Assembly (NCBI RefSeq): GCF_033473495.1
Contig: NC_088935.1
Coordinates: 3,906,001-3,970,000, forward strand
Direction of reading: 5' to 3'
DNA length: 64,000 bases
Source: Cercospora beticola
Taxonomy: Eukaryota; Ascomycota; Dothideomycetes; Mycosphaerellales; Mycosphaerellaceae
The position numbers and the translations under genes are program-made. Positions 1-10,200 of the stretch are shown piece after piece (position 1 is the first letter of the stretch; the number at the start of each line of letters is the position of its first letter). The notes under the pieces were generated by a model, which searched no databases, was not told the origin of the DNA, and saw only the letters and a list, made by a program, of their open reading frames with translations.

Positions 1-1
1 T

Positions 2-862
2 TCGTCTGGCAACGTCCTTCTCGAACGCTTCGGCATGACTGAGGTTGGCATGGCACTCTCTTGCGGCCTCGCAGACGTCGACCGTATCGACGGCAGTGTC
101 GGCTGGCCCCTCCCCTCCGTTCAAGCCCGTCTCGTGGACTCCGACACTGGCGATATTATCACCAGCGTCACCAAAGAAGGCGAAAAAGAACATCCAGGCG
201 AAGTCCAATTGAAAGGCCCCACTATCTTCCGCGAATACTGGCGCAATCCCGAAGCAACGCAAAAAGAGTTTACTGAAGATGGATGGTTCAAGACTGGCGA
301 CATTGCGATCCGAAAAGATCTATCCCACATTGATGGAGCAGGTACCGGCCAGAGCGGATCTTGGGCGACTGGACCCGCATACTTCATTCAAGGCCGTAAG
401 TCCGCCGACATCATCAAGACTGGTGGTGAGAAGGTCTCTGCATTGGAAATCGAGCGCGAACTCCTGTCTCTTCCAGAAGTCGAGGAATGCGCCGTCGTTG
501 CCTTACCCTCGGAAGCCTGGGGCCAGAAAGCTGCGGCCGTCGTCGTATTGTCTGAACAAGGAAAGACTGCGGGCAAAAAGCGGAAGCGAAGAAACTCTGC
601 CACCGGTGAGCAAGAGGAGACGTCGGAGTGGAGTGCGATGGATATGAGGAGGGCATTGAAAGACAAGCTGGTGGCATATAAGATTCCCCAAGATATGAAG
701 GTCGTTGAGAAGATCCCAAGAAATGCCATGGGCAAGGTTAACAAGAAGGAGTTGGTGCCTAAGGTATTTGGCGACTTGGAGAGGATAAGGAGGAGGAGCA
801 TTAGTCTTGCGGAGGAGAAGGCGTTGCAGAAGGCACTGGAGAAGGAGAGAGCGAGGTCGTAA
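2..862 (+). CDS. Acyl-CoA synthetase (AMP-dependent ligase), 3' part
   Basis: The frame is open from the window edge, so the gene is 5' truncated; about 286 C-terminal residues are visible. ANL-superfamily enzymes activate an acid as acyl-AMP and then transfer it to CoA. Visible core motifs, in order: FGMTE near the edge (A5), WFKTGDIA (A7), GRKSADIIKTGG at the hinge into the C-terminal domain (A8), and PRNAMGKVNKKEL near the end (A10), which carries the catalytic lysine. The layout resembles the malonyl-CoA synthetase/ACSF3 branch, but the substrate-binding half lies outside the window, so the substrate is not settled. A lysine/arginine-rich insert (AGKKRKRRN) interrupts the C-terminal domain, and the tail is a charged helix. 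The next gene starts about 750 bp downstream on the same strand. Confidence 0.85.
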   Translation, partial: SSGNVLLERFGMTEVGMALSCGLADVDRIDGSVGWPLPSVQARLVDSDTGDIITSVTKEGEKEHPGEVQLKGPTIFREYWRNPEATQKEFTEDGWFKTGDIAIRKDLSHIDGAGTGQSGSWATGPAYFIQGRKSADIIKTGGEKVSALEIERELLSLPEVEECAVVALPSEAWGQKAAAVVVLSEQGKTAGKKRKRRNSATGEQEETSEWSAMDMRRALKDKLVAYKIPQDMKVVEKIPRNAMGKVNKKELVPKVFGDLERIRRRSISLAEEKALQKALEKERARS

Positions 863-1614
863 GTAGGGGAGAAAATTCCGGGAGCGAATTGGAAGGACGA
901 TGCATAGTTGATATAGATGTGGGCATTGGCCTTGGATGAGATGGACATAAGTATCAGTATAACTTAATCATCGCTATCATGAGGAAGAACGGCTGTTCTC
1001 CACCATACTTCCACAGCTTCCTTACTTGAGCTCGGCTTTCAGGCGTATCCGACCTCGTGCAGAGCACAACAGCTATTCCTTCGCATCTGGTAGGCGGAAG
1101 ATCAAGGCCTCGTCGCCAACCACCGGGTTCCGACGAGCCTCTACCCAACTTGTGTAACAGATTCGCAAGGCTGAGACGAAAGACATTTGCTGCCAAACGA
1201 ATGTAGACCCTGAAACGCCACGCGTCGATCCTATTTTTGGTTGGTCTTGGCGGGAAATCTGGTGTGGCTAAGCTATGCATGGCGTAACAACAGACGACGA
1301 ACGCCCGACCACTTCAGCCTTTCCAGCCTTTCTTCTCGTTACAGACCACTTTCCTTTCTTTCGCTTTTGGTATTGCGGCGCGAGGAACAGTAGCACCATC
1401 CATTGTATATTGGCTGCCAGGTCGCCGAATTGGAGACTGGCGTTCGTTTGAATCCGCGACACATTTCACGAATACGTACCGGCAAGAACGATTTACGAGG
1501 CTGAGGACGAAAGACGAAGATTGAAGACCCAGAAGACATAAGACAAGTTCAAGATTCGGAGAGACGAAGTCGAAAAGACCCTTCGAAGTTCGTACGACCG
1601 GAAGTTCCTTCCCA
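863..1614. other. Intergenic, no gene seen
   Basis: The short open frames here overlap on both strands and lack family signals. The last 150 bp before 1615 are rich in GAAGA/AAGAC runs and probably hold the 5' UTR and promoter of the M50B-like protease gene. Confidence 0.5.
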
Positions 1615-2575
1615 ATGGCTCCCTCAGCTCTCCTTCCATCCCTCGATCCAGATGGCTTCCCAATCTTCCAGCCCGAGACGATCCAGTCGCAGCATCACCA
1701 CCTTCTACGACGCGACCTTTCCGTCAACCAAACGCAAGCCGTCACTGTCGGAATCATAGGTGTTTATGTGGTGGTCATCGCGCTGTTATGGAATATTCCT
1801 TATGTGAGGAATGTGCTCTGGCCGTTTAAGGTATTTCTTTGCCCTATAGGCTGAGCATGCGCGAAAGAGAAACGTGTTGCTAATCAGTGGTGATGATAAT
1901 AGATGCTGACGATCGCCTTTCACGAATTTGGTCATGCTTTCGCAGCGAAATTGACTGGTGGCAAAGTCGAATCCATCGAACTGAATCCGAACGAAGGCGG
2001 CGTGACGAGGATGCGAGGCGGGAAAGGAGCGATCACTGTATGTCAACAAGACGCTCGTGGCGTCAAAGTCAAGTTCTGAACTAACAAACGCGCAGCTCCC
2101 CGCAGGCTATCTCACCTCCTCCCTGATTGGGGCTCTCCTAATCTTCGCCGGCTTCAACATCGTCGCCTCCAAAATCGCCTCCTTCGTCCTCGCAGCCTGT
2201 TTCCTCTTGACTCTATGGTGGGCTCGCAAAGACTGGCTTACGATCATCACGATACTTCTTGCTACCGGCCTCCTAGTGGCCTGCTGGTTCATCGCTCACG
2301 CCCAAGCTCTCCGTTTCGTGGTGCTCTTCATTGGAACCATGTCTTCACTTTACAGCGTCTGGGATATTTGCGACGATTTGATCTTGAGAAAGGTCAATTC
2401 TTCTGATGCGGTGCAGTTTGCGAAGCGCTATGGTGGGAGCTCGAGGTGCTGGGGCGTGATTTGGAGTTTGGTGAGTGTGTGCTTCATGGCCGTGGGGATC
2501 ATCGCGGGGATTGCGGCTTTCAGGCAGGATTGGAAGCAGCAGGAGAAGGATTCGAAGGGCTTTATCCCGACGTGA
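1615..2575 (+). CDS. Peptidase M50B-like membrane metalloprotease
   Basis: Three exons: 1615..1830, 1903..2037 and 2096..2575, all joining in phase 0 with GT-AG borders, giving 276 aa. Exon 1 ends with a hydrophobic helix (about residues 42-60). Exon 2 starts with MLTIAFHEFGHAF, the HExxH zinc site inside a membrane segment that typifies site-2-protease-like M50 enzymes. Exon 3 encodes at least four more hydrophobic segments and a short charged tail. This matches the short fungal and bacterial 'M50B-like' families of intramembrane peptidases, although few members have known substrates. The second intron has a gaactaac branch site just before its acceptor. Neighbours give no functional hint. 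Confidence 0.85.
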
Positions 2576-2832
2576 GAAGAGAGGAATGAAGAGAGGCGCC
2601 AGGGATTTGAAAGTATAAGACCCCTCTTTCGAGGGCACTCTACCAGGGACTCAACTCGTACCAGAACGTACCAGGAGTGTGCAATCAAAGCTTGTCTATC
2701 CGGCCTCTGGTCTTGACGAAGTCTTGGACTCACTCTGGTTTACGCTCCGCGCCTCAAATACGCCCGTCCCCGCGCTTGTGGAACCCGGGCGCCTGATCAG
2801 TGGCGCCTAATCAGTGGACTTCAAGTGTAGCG

Positions 2833-3545
2833 ATGATTGCAGACACGAGAAGAATATTCGTACGTCTGCCTCGCATCCGGTGTACTTTGCTTAACACTCC
2901 TGGCTTCTGGTCTACGAGATGGTACCCTACTCGACCAGGAGGAAATCAACTCGCGTCCAACACCCATCTCGGGACGCCTTTTCATACTGATTCTTTACTT
3001 CGACGCGACTGCGACTGGGGCCGTCCTTGTCAATGTGTTGATTGCCGGGAAGAAGCCGAGCAACGAGAAAACGAACGCAGAGAAGCTGCTAGAGTACCGA
3101 TATGCCAAGTCTGCGAAACATCCCCTACAGCGCATGTATCATTTGGAGATCCGGTGTGGGCAATTGGCAGAACTGGCTATACTTCCTTCTGTGCTGAATG
3201 CTGGAAGAAAGCTGCTGAGAAAAACAAGGAAATAGAAGAAAGGAGGGAAAGAAAAGAGCAGCAGCGGATGAAATCCATCAAAGGCATGTCGAAAGCATGT
3301 TTCAGAGAGTGAGAGCAGTTGAGTCGACAGAGCAGATCCCCATCGCATACGCAGTCGACAAGTATGTGCGGACGGCAAAGATTTCAAACTCTCGTCAATG
3401 GTGCCAGAGAGACGTGATATCGAATTTGAGAGAAGATCTGGAAGTTGTCAAGGTGCGCAATAGGTGGATGTGCAGCAAGCAGAGAGCTGATGCCATGGAT
3501 TTCAGGATGTTCGTCAAGTGGGGGCACTCCAGGCATATGGAATAG
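2833..3545 (+). pseudogene. Cys-rich unknown protein, copy 1 (frame broken)
   Basis: I do not recognise the family. The first frame runs from an ATG at 2833 to a stop at 3312. It encodes three short Cys clusters (PCQCVDC, ICQVC, FCAEC), likely zinc ligands, followed by a Glu/Lys/Arg-rich helix. From about 3280 the similarity continues in another frame, to 3545. That second part (RVRAVESTEQIPIAYAVDK, then LREDLEVVK and WMCSKQRADAMDF) aligns plainly with the end of the gene at 4008-4829. No intron of plausible size fits at the switch, so a frameshift is the simplest reading. A possible GTACGT donor at about 2869 means the 5' end could also be spliced. Confidence 0.45.
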
Positions 3546-4007
3546 GTATATTGCTCACCGGACACCAATCACAACGTGTCTTCGAGCCCTATAACAGCAA
3601 GGAATGGTGGTGAATTTAACCCTAAGCGCACTCCGCCTCAGCTCGTGCAAAAAGACTTGCAAGTTGTGACTGAGATAGGTGTGCAATACAACAGACGCAA
3701 TGGAGGTCTCATTTAACCAAATGTGCAAACGCCGCGATTCACCAAATAGAGGCACGTGAGAAGAGAGTCGATGATGATGGCAATGACCATAATGAGTGCA
3801 GTTAGGAGAGGACGGCCAAGGGTCGAGTACGTGTAATGCATCCTCATCTGATCAGTCAACCGAGATCGAGAGTGGAGAACCAGGATGTGTAGCTCGCGGT
3901 TGTGGAACATTGAAAGCTTCAAACCTTGGTCTGTGCTTTTACGCACGCTGTCCGATGTTGTTGGTTGCACATGAACATGGTAAACAACAAACCGATTTGC
4001 CATTACA
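3546..4007. other. Spacer between the two related Cys-rich genes
   Basis: No supported gene. Short frames on both strands overlap and show no family signal. The stretch probably holds the 3' end of copy 1 and the promoter of copy 2. Confidence 0.4.
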
Positions 4008-4829
4008 ATGGCAACTTCCATTTTCCAAGGCGGACTCCTCTGCAATGGCTACGTCAAATCAACATATAGGCCTTTTTCACAAGCGCAATGGTCCTCGGTG
4101 TCCTCGCATTGGCAGCCCAGGAGAGCTCTTCATATCATCTATTACGATCCCAACAAATGCTCAATTCAGAAGGATCATGCTGGTGATGGAATCTGTGATT
4201 TCTGCAACATCGGTTCCATAGAGGATGACAACGACAAGCTCAGCCCAATGTATCACGAAAGATATGGCGCAAAACGTTCTTGCTCTTAGTGGCGACAATA
4301 CTACTCCGATCTGGATCACATTCAACCCCACTTCAGAAGGTATCTGCGAGAAAATCCAGACCTCAAGGACCGACTTTCTAGCATGTTGGAAAGTGTAAGG
4401 GCAATCGAATCAAGAGAGCAAGTTCCGATAAAATACGCAATCGACAAGTCCGTAAGTCACAAGCCGGAAATAGAAACGATGCACCATCCACAATGGCGTC
4501 AGACCAACTTGATCAAGCTACTACAGGAGGACTTGCAAATCGTCAAACGTTCGAAGGGGTGGAAATGTAATAAGCACAGGGTTGATACCATGGACTGGTT
4601 GCTCTGGTCGGACCCGCATGCATGGAAAGAGAAAGAACGGGAACGAGAACAGGAGCAACTTTACGCGTCTGGGAAGAGCCCCTACCGAACTGTGGCCGAA
4701 GCTACCTATCACTGGTTCAGAGAAAGGGGCTTTGACATCGGCTGGCGTCCAGACGACCAGCCCCAACGAAAAAGACACTGTAACACCCTTATTGGAGACG
4801 CTGCGACAGTGGGAAGCTTTTCAAGATAG
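4008..4829 (+). pseudogene. Cys-rich unknown protein, copy 2 (in-frame stop)
   Basis: A single reading frame runs from the ATG at 4008 to 4829, broken once by a TAG at 4287-4289. The part before the stop has a small Cys cluster (GICDFC). The part after it reads without a gap into a region alignable with copy 1: VRAIESREQVPIKYAIDK versus VRAVESTEQIPIAYAVDK, LLQEDLQIVK versus LREDLEVVK, and CNKHRVDTMDW versus CSKQRADAMDF. It has an extra C-terminal 65 residues starting with a run of Glu/Lys/Arg. A 41-nt GT-AG segment (4249-4289) could in theory splice out the stop, but it is unusually short and has no clear branch site. Two neighbouring homologues, each with one disruption, suggest decaying tandem duplicates. 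Function unknown. Confidence 0.45.
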
Positions 4830-5091
4830 TCCGAATTCGGTATCTTGCTCACACGCTAAAGGGCCGTTACGGCACGCGTTGACGCAATAGGGTGTTCTGG
4901 TGGTTCGAAACACTGGAACGACTGCCTAATACCTAGATGACCCTCTACGACTGTACGCATAGTATGTTTCTGACGGCGTCACTGGTCGTTCCTCCGATAC
5001 TGCAGGGGTTGGACACAATGCCAGAGGGAAAGCTGTGCGACAGTGGATGGAATTCTACCTGGAACGACCGCTCCAACAACGAAGCAACCTC

Positions 5092-6501
5092 TTATGACCT
5101 GTCCATTCCCCTCGCCTTCTCTGTGCCCTCGTTCTCATCATCGTCACCGACAACCAATCCATCCTCGCCCTCCTCATCCTTTCCTCCCTCCCACCTCGTG
5201 GTAACAATCCATCTCATCTTCTGCGTAGCCTCTTCTTCCTTATCCTTCTTCGGCTTACCACTTTTCTTCTCCTCTTTCTCTACTCTCTTCTCCCTCTCCC
5301 TCGCAAACTTCTTCGTCTCTTTCTCCAGCTCTTTCTCCAGCCTTTCCTCTTCCTTCTCAAATTCCCTCAGAATCCTCTCTCGATCCCTTTCAGAAAGATC
5401 CTCTCCTCTCCTCGCCAGTTTCGTCTGCAGCTTGGTTCTTTCTTTCTCCAGGAGAGTATCTAATTCGTCGAGTCTCTCAGCAGCTTTTCGAGAAGAGTTC
5501 TCCGCTTCACGCTGTTCTTTCGTCCGTTTCTCAATGGCTTTCTCTCGTTTCTGAACTTCCTTCTTTTGTTGTTTTGATGCCATACGCTGCGCTTGCATTG
5601 TGCCCATCTTCGCAAGAAGATTGGTCGGCGGAACGAGGGCGGGAACGTTAAACTCCAGCGGAGCAACATAGCCTTCCAAGGCGCGCATACGTCGTGTTCG
5701 AGCGTCTTCTTGCGGCACCTGATGACGACTTGGGCCTGCATGATGCTCTTCCTGACCTCCACACTCCAACTCCTCCACCACCCTCGGCGGTAACTTCAAT
5801 TGTGCCGCACCGGCTTCGCCACCAGAAGCATAACCCACACGACCCAGCATCTCTTTCGTCCCGCAGATCTTCACAAACCAACCCTTAGGCTTCCAGAATT
5901 TCTCGTTCGCCAGCTTCAGAAACTTTCTGGATCTTGCAAGACTCGCTGCAGCACTACTCAGTCCCGCCGCGATTTCCACTCCCATGCCAACCCAGGAGAC
6001 GATCGGAAGCCAGTATAAGTTTCCCATTATTTCTCCGGCAAGACCGACAGACTCGAGAGCAGGATTGGCGACCCACACGGAGTTGAGATTGTCGAGGAAG
6101 GCGAGAAAATCTGTTTGGGAGATTTGAGAGGTGGTTTGGAGGGAAGGAGGGTATGATCGGACAAAAGGGGAGTGAAAACTTCCTTCCGAGGAGCGCGCCG
6201 TCTGGGGAATCACGATCGGGATATCTCTTGGCGCTTGAGCCAGCTGATGCTGCTGACGGGAGTCATAGCAGGAGAGTGCGTTGAGACTGTTAGGCCCAGA
6301 GCTTGATGAGGGTGACGGTATGATCGGTCTCCGCGGTATCGTTCCTGGGCTGAGTTCCATGTACGGCGGTGGTGGGTTCATGCTTGCGTCCATCACGTTC
6401 TGGGACGATGCGAATACCGTTGGAGCATCTCTTCCATTCTCTCGTGTCCCCTCTCGTTCTGTGTCGTAAGGTCTGACAATCTGCAGCAAAGATCTAGACA
6501 T
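5092..6501 (-). CDS. Conserved fungal coiled-coil protein, function unknown
   Basis: Single exon of 469 aa. The open frame extends to 6510 at a TTG; the ATG at 6501 is the first usable start. The N-terminal 120 residues are Pro/Ser-rich and disordered. Around residues 130-220 lies a conserved fungal block beginning QTDFLAFLDNLNSVW, followed by a Gly/Ala-rich hydrophobic stretch (about residues 150-190) and FWKPKGWFVKI. I recognise this block from other filamentous fungi, but no function is established that I know of. Residues about 310-430 form a long, highly charged coiled coil rich in Lys/Glu/Arg, and the tail is acidic. The hydrophobic block suggests membrane association. Confidence 0.75.
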   Translation of the reverse strand: MSRSLLQIVRPYDTEREGTRENGRDAPTVFASSQNVMDASMNPPPPYMELSPGTIPRRPIIPSPSSSSGPNSLNALSCYDSRQQHQLAQAPRDIPIVIPQTARSSEGSFHSPFVRSYPPSLQTTSQISQTDFLAFLDNLNSVWVANPALESVGLAGEIMGNLYWLPIVSWVGMGVEIAAGLSSAAASLARSRKFLKLANEKFWKPKGWFVKICGTKEMLGRVGYASGGEAGAAQLKLPPRVVEELECGGQEEHHAGPSRHQVPQEDARTRRMRALEGYVAPLEFNVPALVPPTNLLAKMGTMQAQRMASKQQKKEVQKREKAIEKRTKEQREAENSSRKAAERLDELDTLLEKERTKLQTKLARRGEDLSERDRERILREFEKEEERLEKELEKETKKFAREREKRVEKEEKKSGKPKKDKEEEATQKMRWIVTTRWEGGKDEEGEDGLVVGDDDENEGTEKARGMDRS

Positions 6502-7259
6502 CGTGGCCAAAGTGCTTCATTCTCAGGTAGAAGATGTCGAAATCATCGAACTCGACGTCTTGAGTATATATCTTTCGCCCATCATACCAGGCGGCAGTGA
6601 CGTCGCTGCGTGATGAACGCAAACGAGCAGGATCGATCATCCTTCTCAGCTGCTGCATGCCCAGTGCATCGCCAATAGCTGAAGGATCTTGGCGTGCAGG
6701 CCAGCGGTGTATGGTTTTGCAGCAAATGTTCAAGAGCGCTGAGTCTTCGCGTCGAACACAATCTTGTAAGGTCCTTACACAGCGTGGCTCGTGAAACGTC
6801 GTTCGATCATTTGATTGGTGCCCCGGACGCGCTGCATCAAGAAGGATCAATTGTGTGCGCGGGCACCGCGGAGGTGGTAGGCGGTACAGCGACCTGTCAG
6901 TATGCTGGACAAGGTTTGATAATCGGAGGCGACGAGTTCTGTTGATTGCTGCGCCTCATACAGTGTTTGAGCCACGACGCCGTCGAGTCTGTCTGTCCAT
7001 GTCGATAAGACGCGTCTTCTGCCTTGACACTGGTCTGTTGCGGTGAAGGATGCACATCCCGGAGATCCTGTATCTTGGCAAGTCGTCCGTGGAAGCAGTT
7101 GCTTCGCTCTTTGCAGGAAAGAGGGCTAGAGACATGTCAACATATTTACAAGAGATATGTACAGATCTATCTCTATAACTCCGACACTTGTGTATCCAAA
7201 ACTTCATGTTTCCAGGGTATCATCACATCATTATGCAATCAGTTGGACAGAGATCGCCT
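6502..7259. other. Intergenic, no gene seen
   Basis: No convincing coding sequence. It holds the promoter of the coiled-coil gene (minus strand, left side) and the 3' flank of the flippase gene (minus strand, right side). Confidence 0.5.
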
Positions 7260-10200
7260 TTACGACCACCATAACCACTTTCTCCTCCTCGTCGCTTTCT
7301 CACTCCCCTGCTCGCTCTCATCAATAACCATCTGCAAATCCACGATATCATCATCTTCGTCGTCCTCGTTCCTCGCCATCCTCTCCAGTTTTGCGCGGAT
7401 GGCCGGGTCCTGCTCCATCTCCTGCCAAAGCTCTAATTCCAGATCTTCCGCATTTCCATTTCGATTGCGATGCCATTTCGTGAACTTCCACGGCGGCCAA
7501 CACCTCGCCAGCACCAAGTTTCTCTTCGCAGCAGCATACACCCACTCCATCGTACATAGCACTCCAAATGCCAGCAAAAGTGTCAGCCACCACATTGGAT
7601 CCTGGCCAAAAACGTACTGGAATCCGCCTTTGACGTTGTAAGGACTGATGTTGTTCCCGTAGACAGCCGACATGAAGCCATTCCACGCCCACCAACCGCC
7701 AACAGTGACGAAGAAAGATACCGCAACGATGAGAGTCTTATAATGCGCTTCAACGACCAGACATTTCCAATTCGTCCAAACGATGCCAAGACTGAAGCAC
7801 AAATCTCCAAGTGCAAAGAGACCAGTATCGCCCATGACATTGTAGCGACCATAGGAAACCCAAGAGACGAACCAGACGATAGTACCTTGCACACACGCGT
7901 GAAACATCCACGCGACGTACATTCTCAGGTTCAAGCTGCGGTTGCGCTGCCCGTGCACGTATAGCTCCGGTATAGCTAGCAGAGTATCCGGACGAAGGTC
8001 CTGCTCGAAAATGCCTGGCACGATAACGCACAAGCTGGTGAAGAGGGTATTGAGGACTGTCAATGACCACATCTCGTAGAGAGAAGTACCAGTAAACCCA
8101 GCGTGTTCGCAGAAGTATGCTTGCATCAGGTAGAAGAACATTTCCTTCCAGAAGGTCAGGAGGATGAATTTGGCTGTGCGGATGTATTGGTAACGGCCGT
8201 GGACGAGAAGGAGACGCTGTAGGAAGCGGAATTGAGCGATGCTGAAGTCGGCGACGCGTGCAGCTTGCAGACCTTCCTTGCCTGAGATACCAACACCAAC
8301 ATGCGCACTTTGCAACATTGCGACGTCGTTGGCACCGTCTCCTATCGCCAACGTCAGGCCTGGCAGCCGAGCGCGGATGCCTTTGACGATGTCGGCTTTT
8401 TGCGATGGCGATGCGCGACAGACGATGACGGAGTCGACGTTGGCGATGAGGGTCGTAAAGAAGATGAGACGGAGCTGCGTGTCAGTGTCAATGACTGCAA
8501 GAGTTTGCCCGTCCACAACGACCACTCGATGACTGTCGGTCTCGTGTACAATCTCGCTCATCTGTCTTTGGAGATCGCCCTTGGTGGTGTCCAAAATGTA
8601 GATCAGCGAAGCAGGCTGACAGATACGGGCCGAGTGAGCAATGTTGATAGCCGTCTCGCGTTTGTCGCCTGTCAGCATCCAGATGCGAATGTTGGCGCGC
8701 TGCAATCTATCGATCGTTTCGGGCACACCGTCCTGTAGCTTATCCTCGATCGCGGATGCGCCCAACAAGTCCATGCCTTGTTCAATAAGCTCGCCGGCAG
8801 CCTCGATACGTTCTTGCCTGCTTACAAGAGAGGTTGTTGCCTCCTTGTACACTTTGCTCCACGTCTGGTACTCGTCCGAATCCACATAGTTGTGAGCATA
8901 GAGGAGAGTTCGCAAACCCTCTGTAGCAAAATCATCGATGTGTTGGAAGCATTTCGAAAACAGCGCCGCATCATCCGTGCGTTCCGCAGCTTGTAAGTCA
9001 TCCTGAAGGCTACCAGGATCGAAGCTGATTTTTGGCACCTCAAGCGTTGCTCTTCCTATAGCCATGGACGGTCGAAGCTCAGTTGACTTCGCACGATCGA
9101 TCGTCATTGATGGACGAACATCCATTGAGCTTCGATTGCGCAGAAGACTTGGTCTACCGCCAAGACTGTTCCGGCCTTCCTGCTGCATACTCTTCCGGAG
9201 CTGTTGCCTGCCAATATCCATACTGCGACGAACTTCAGCCGATTTGCGCACCGCCAGCTCTGATTGACGCAATCGTGGAATGATTGCACTGTCGGCGCCC
9301 TTCGTGACGAGCCAGATCTTGCCATCAGGACATCGTACAACAATGCTCATACGCTTCCTCTTGCTGGTAAACTCAATCACCTCCAAGATCTCGTACGCTT
9401 CCCTTGTCTGATCCGAACCAGTGCCGACCAGAAGCTCGATACGCTGGGAAGAGCGGTTCACAAGCAAATGGCCGAGCTCTTGTGCAGCACGAACGAGTGC
9501 CACTTCATCCGGTGATGAGGCCTGGAACTCAATTTTGTCGTCTTTGACCTCAGGTAGGGCAGTGTGACAGAGCGCCATGCCGAGAATGAACTCTTTCGCC
9601 TTGCGTGCCATATTCGAGTGCGGATCATTTGAAATGAGCTGCATCAGTTCCGTGGTAGTTCTTTGTGCTTGCCAGTATTGCCGGATCGACCTCCTCGACA
9701 GAGCTTGCGAAGGTCGCGGGTCGTGTGCAACAGAAGTTGAGCGCGATGTCATTTCTCGAGTTTCAACAACCAGTCCCGGGCCAGGCTTCTCGCTGCAGTC
9801 CGTGGAGATCTTTGAACTGCTGCTTTCGGTGCTTGAAGGCGACGAGTCCAGTCCATGTGTCCACACAATGCCGCCAATGCTCATTGCGCGGAAGTTCATG
9901 ATGTTGTCCGTGAGTGTTCCGGTCTTGTCAGATAGAACATAACTGATCTGGCCCAAATCTTCAAGTATCGTATTCGTGTTGCAGCTCATTGGCGTATTCG
10001 AAGTCTCGTCGAACATTTCCACATCACTCTGTACCATGAGCCTCTGCCCAACTTTGACAATCTCCAAGCTCACGTACAGAGCGAGGGGAATGACGTTGTT
10101 GAACATGATGAGGAAGCCGATGATGATCTGCTGGAAGCCCGGCGCAGCATCATTGAGATACCAAGCGCCGGTCTCAAAAGAGTCGTGCCATAGCAGATAG

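Noticed and set aside
4937..5554. 205-codon plus-strand frame
   Set aside because: Ser/Phe/Leu-rich shadow of the charged coiled coil on the minus strand.
7024..7641. 205-codon plus-strand frame
   Set aside because: Overlaps the end of the flippase gene on the other strand; no features.
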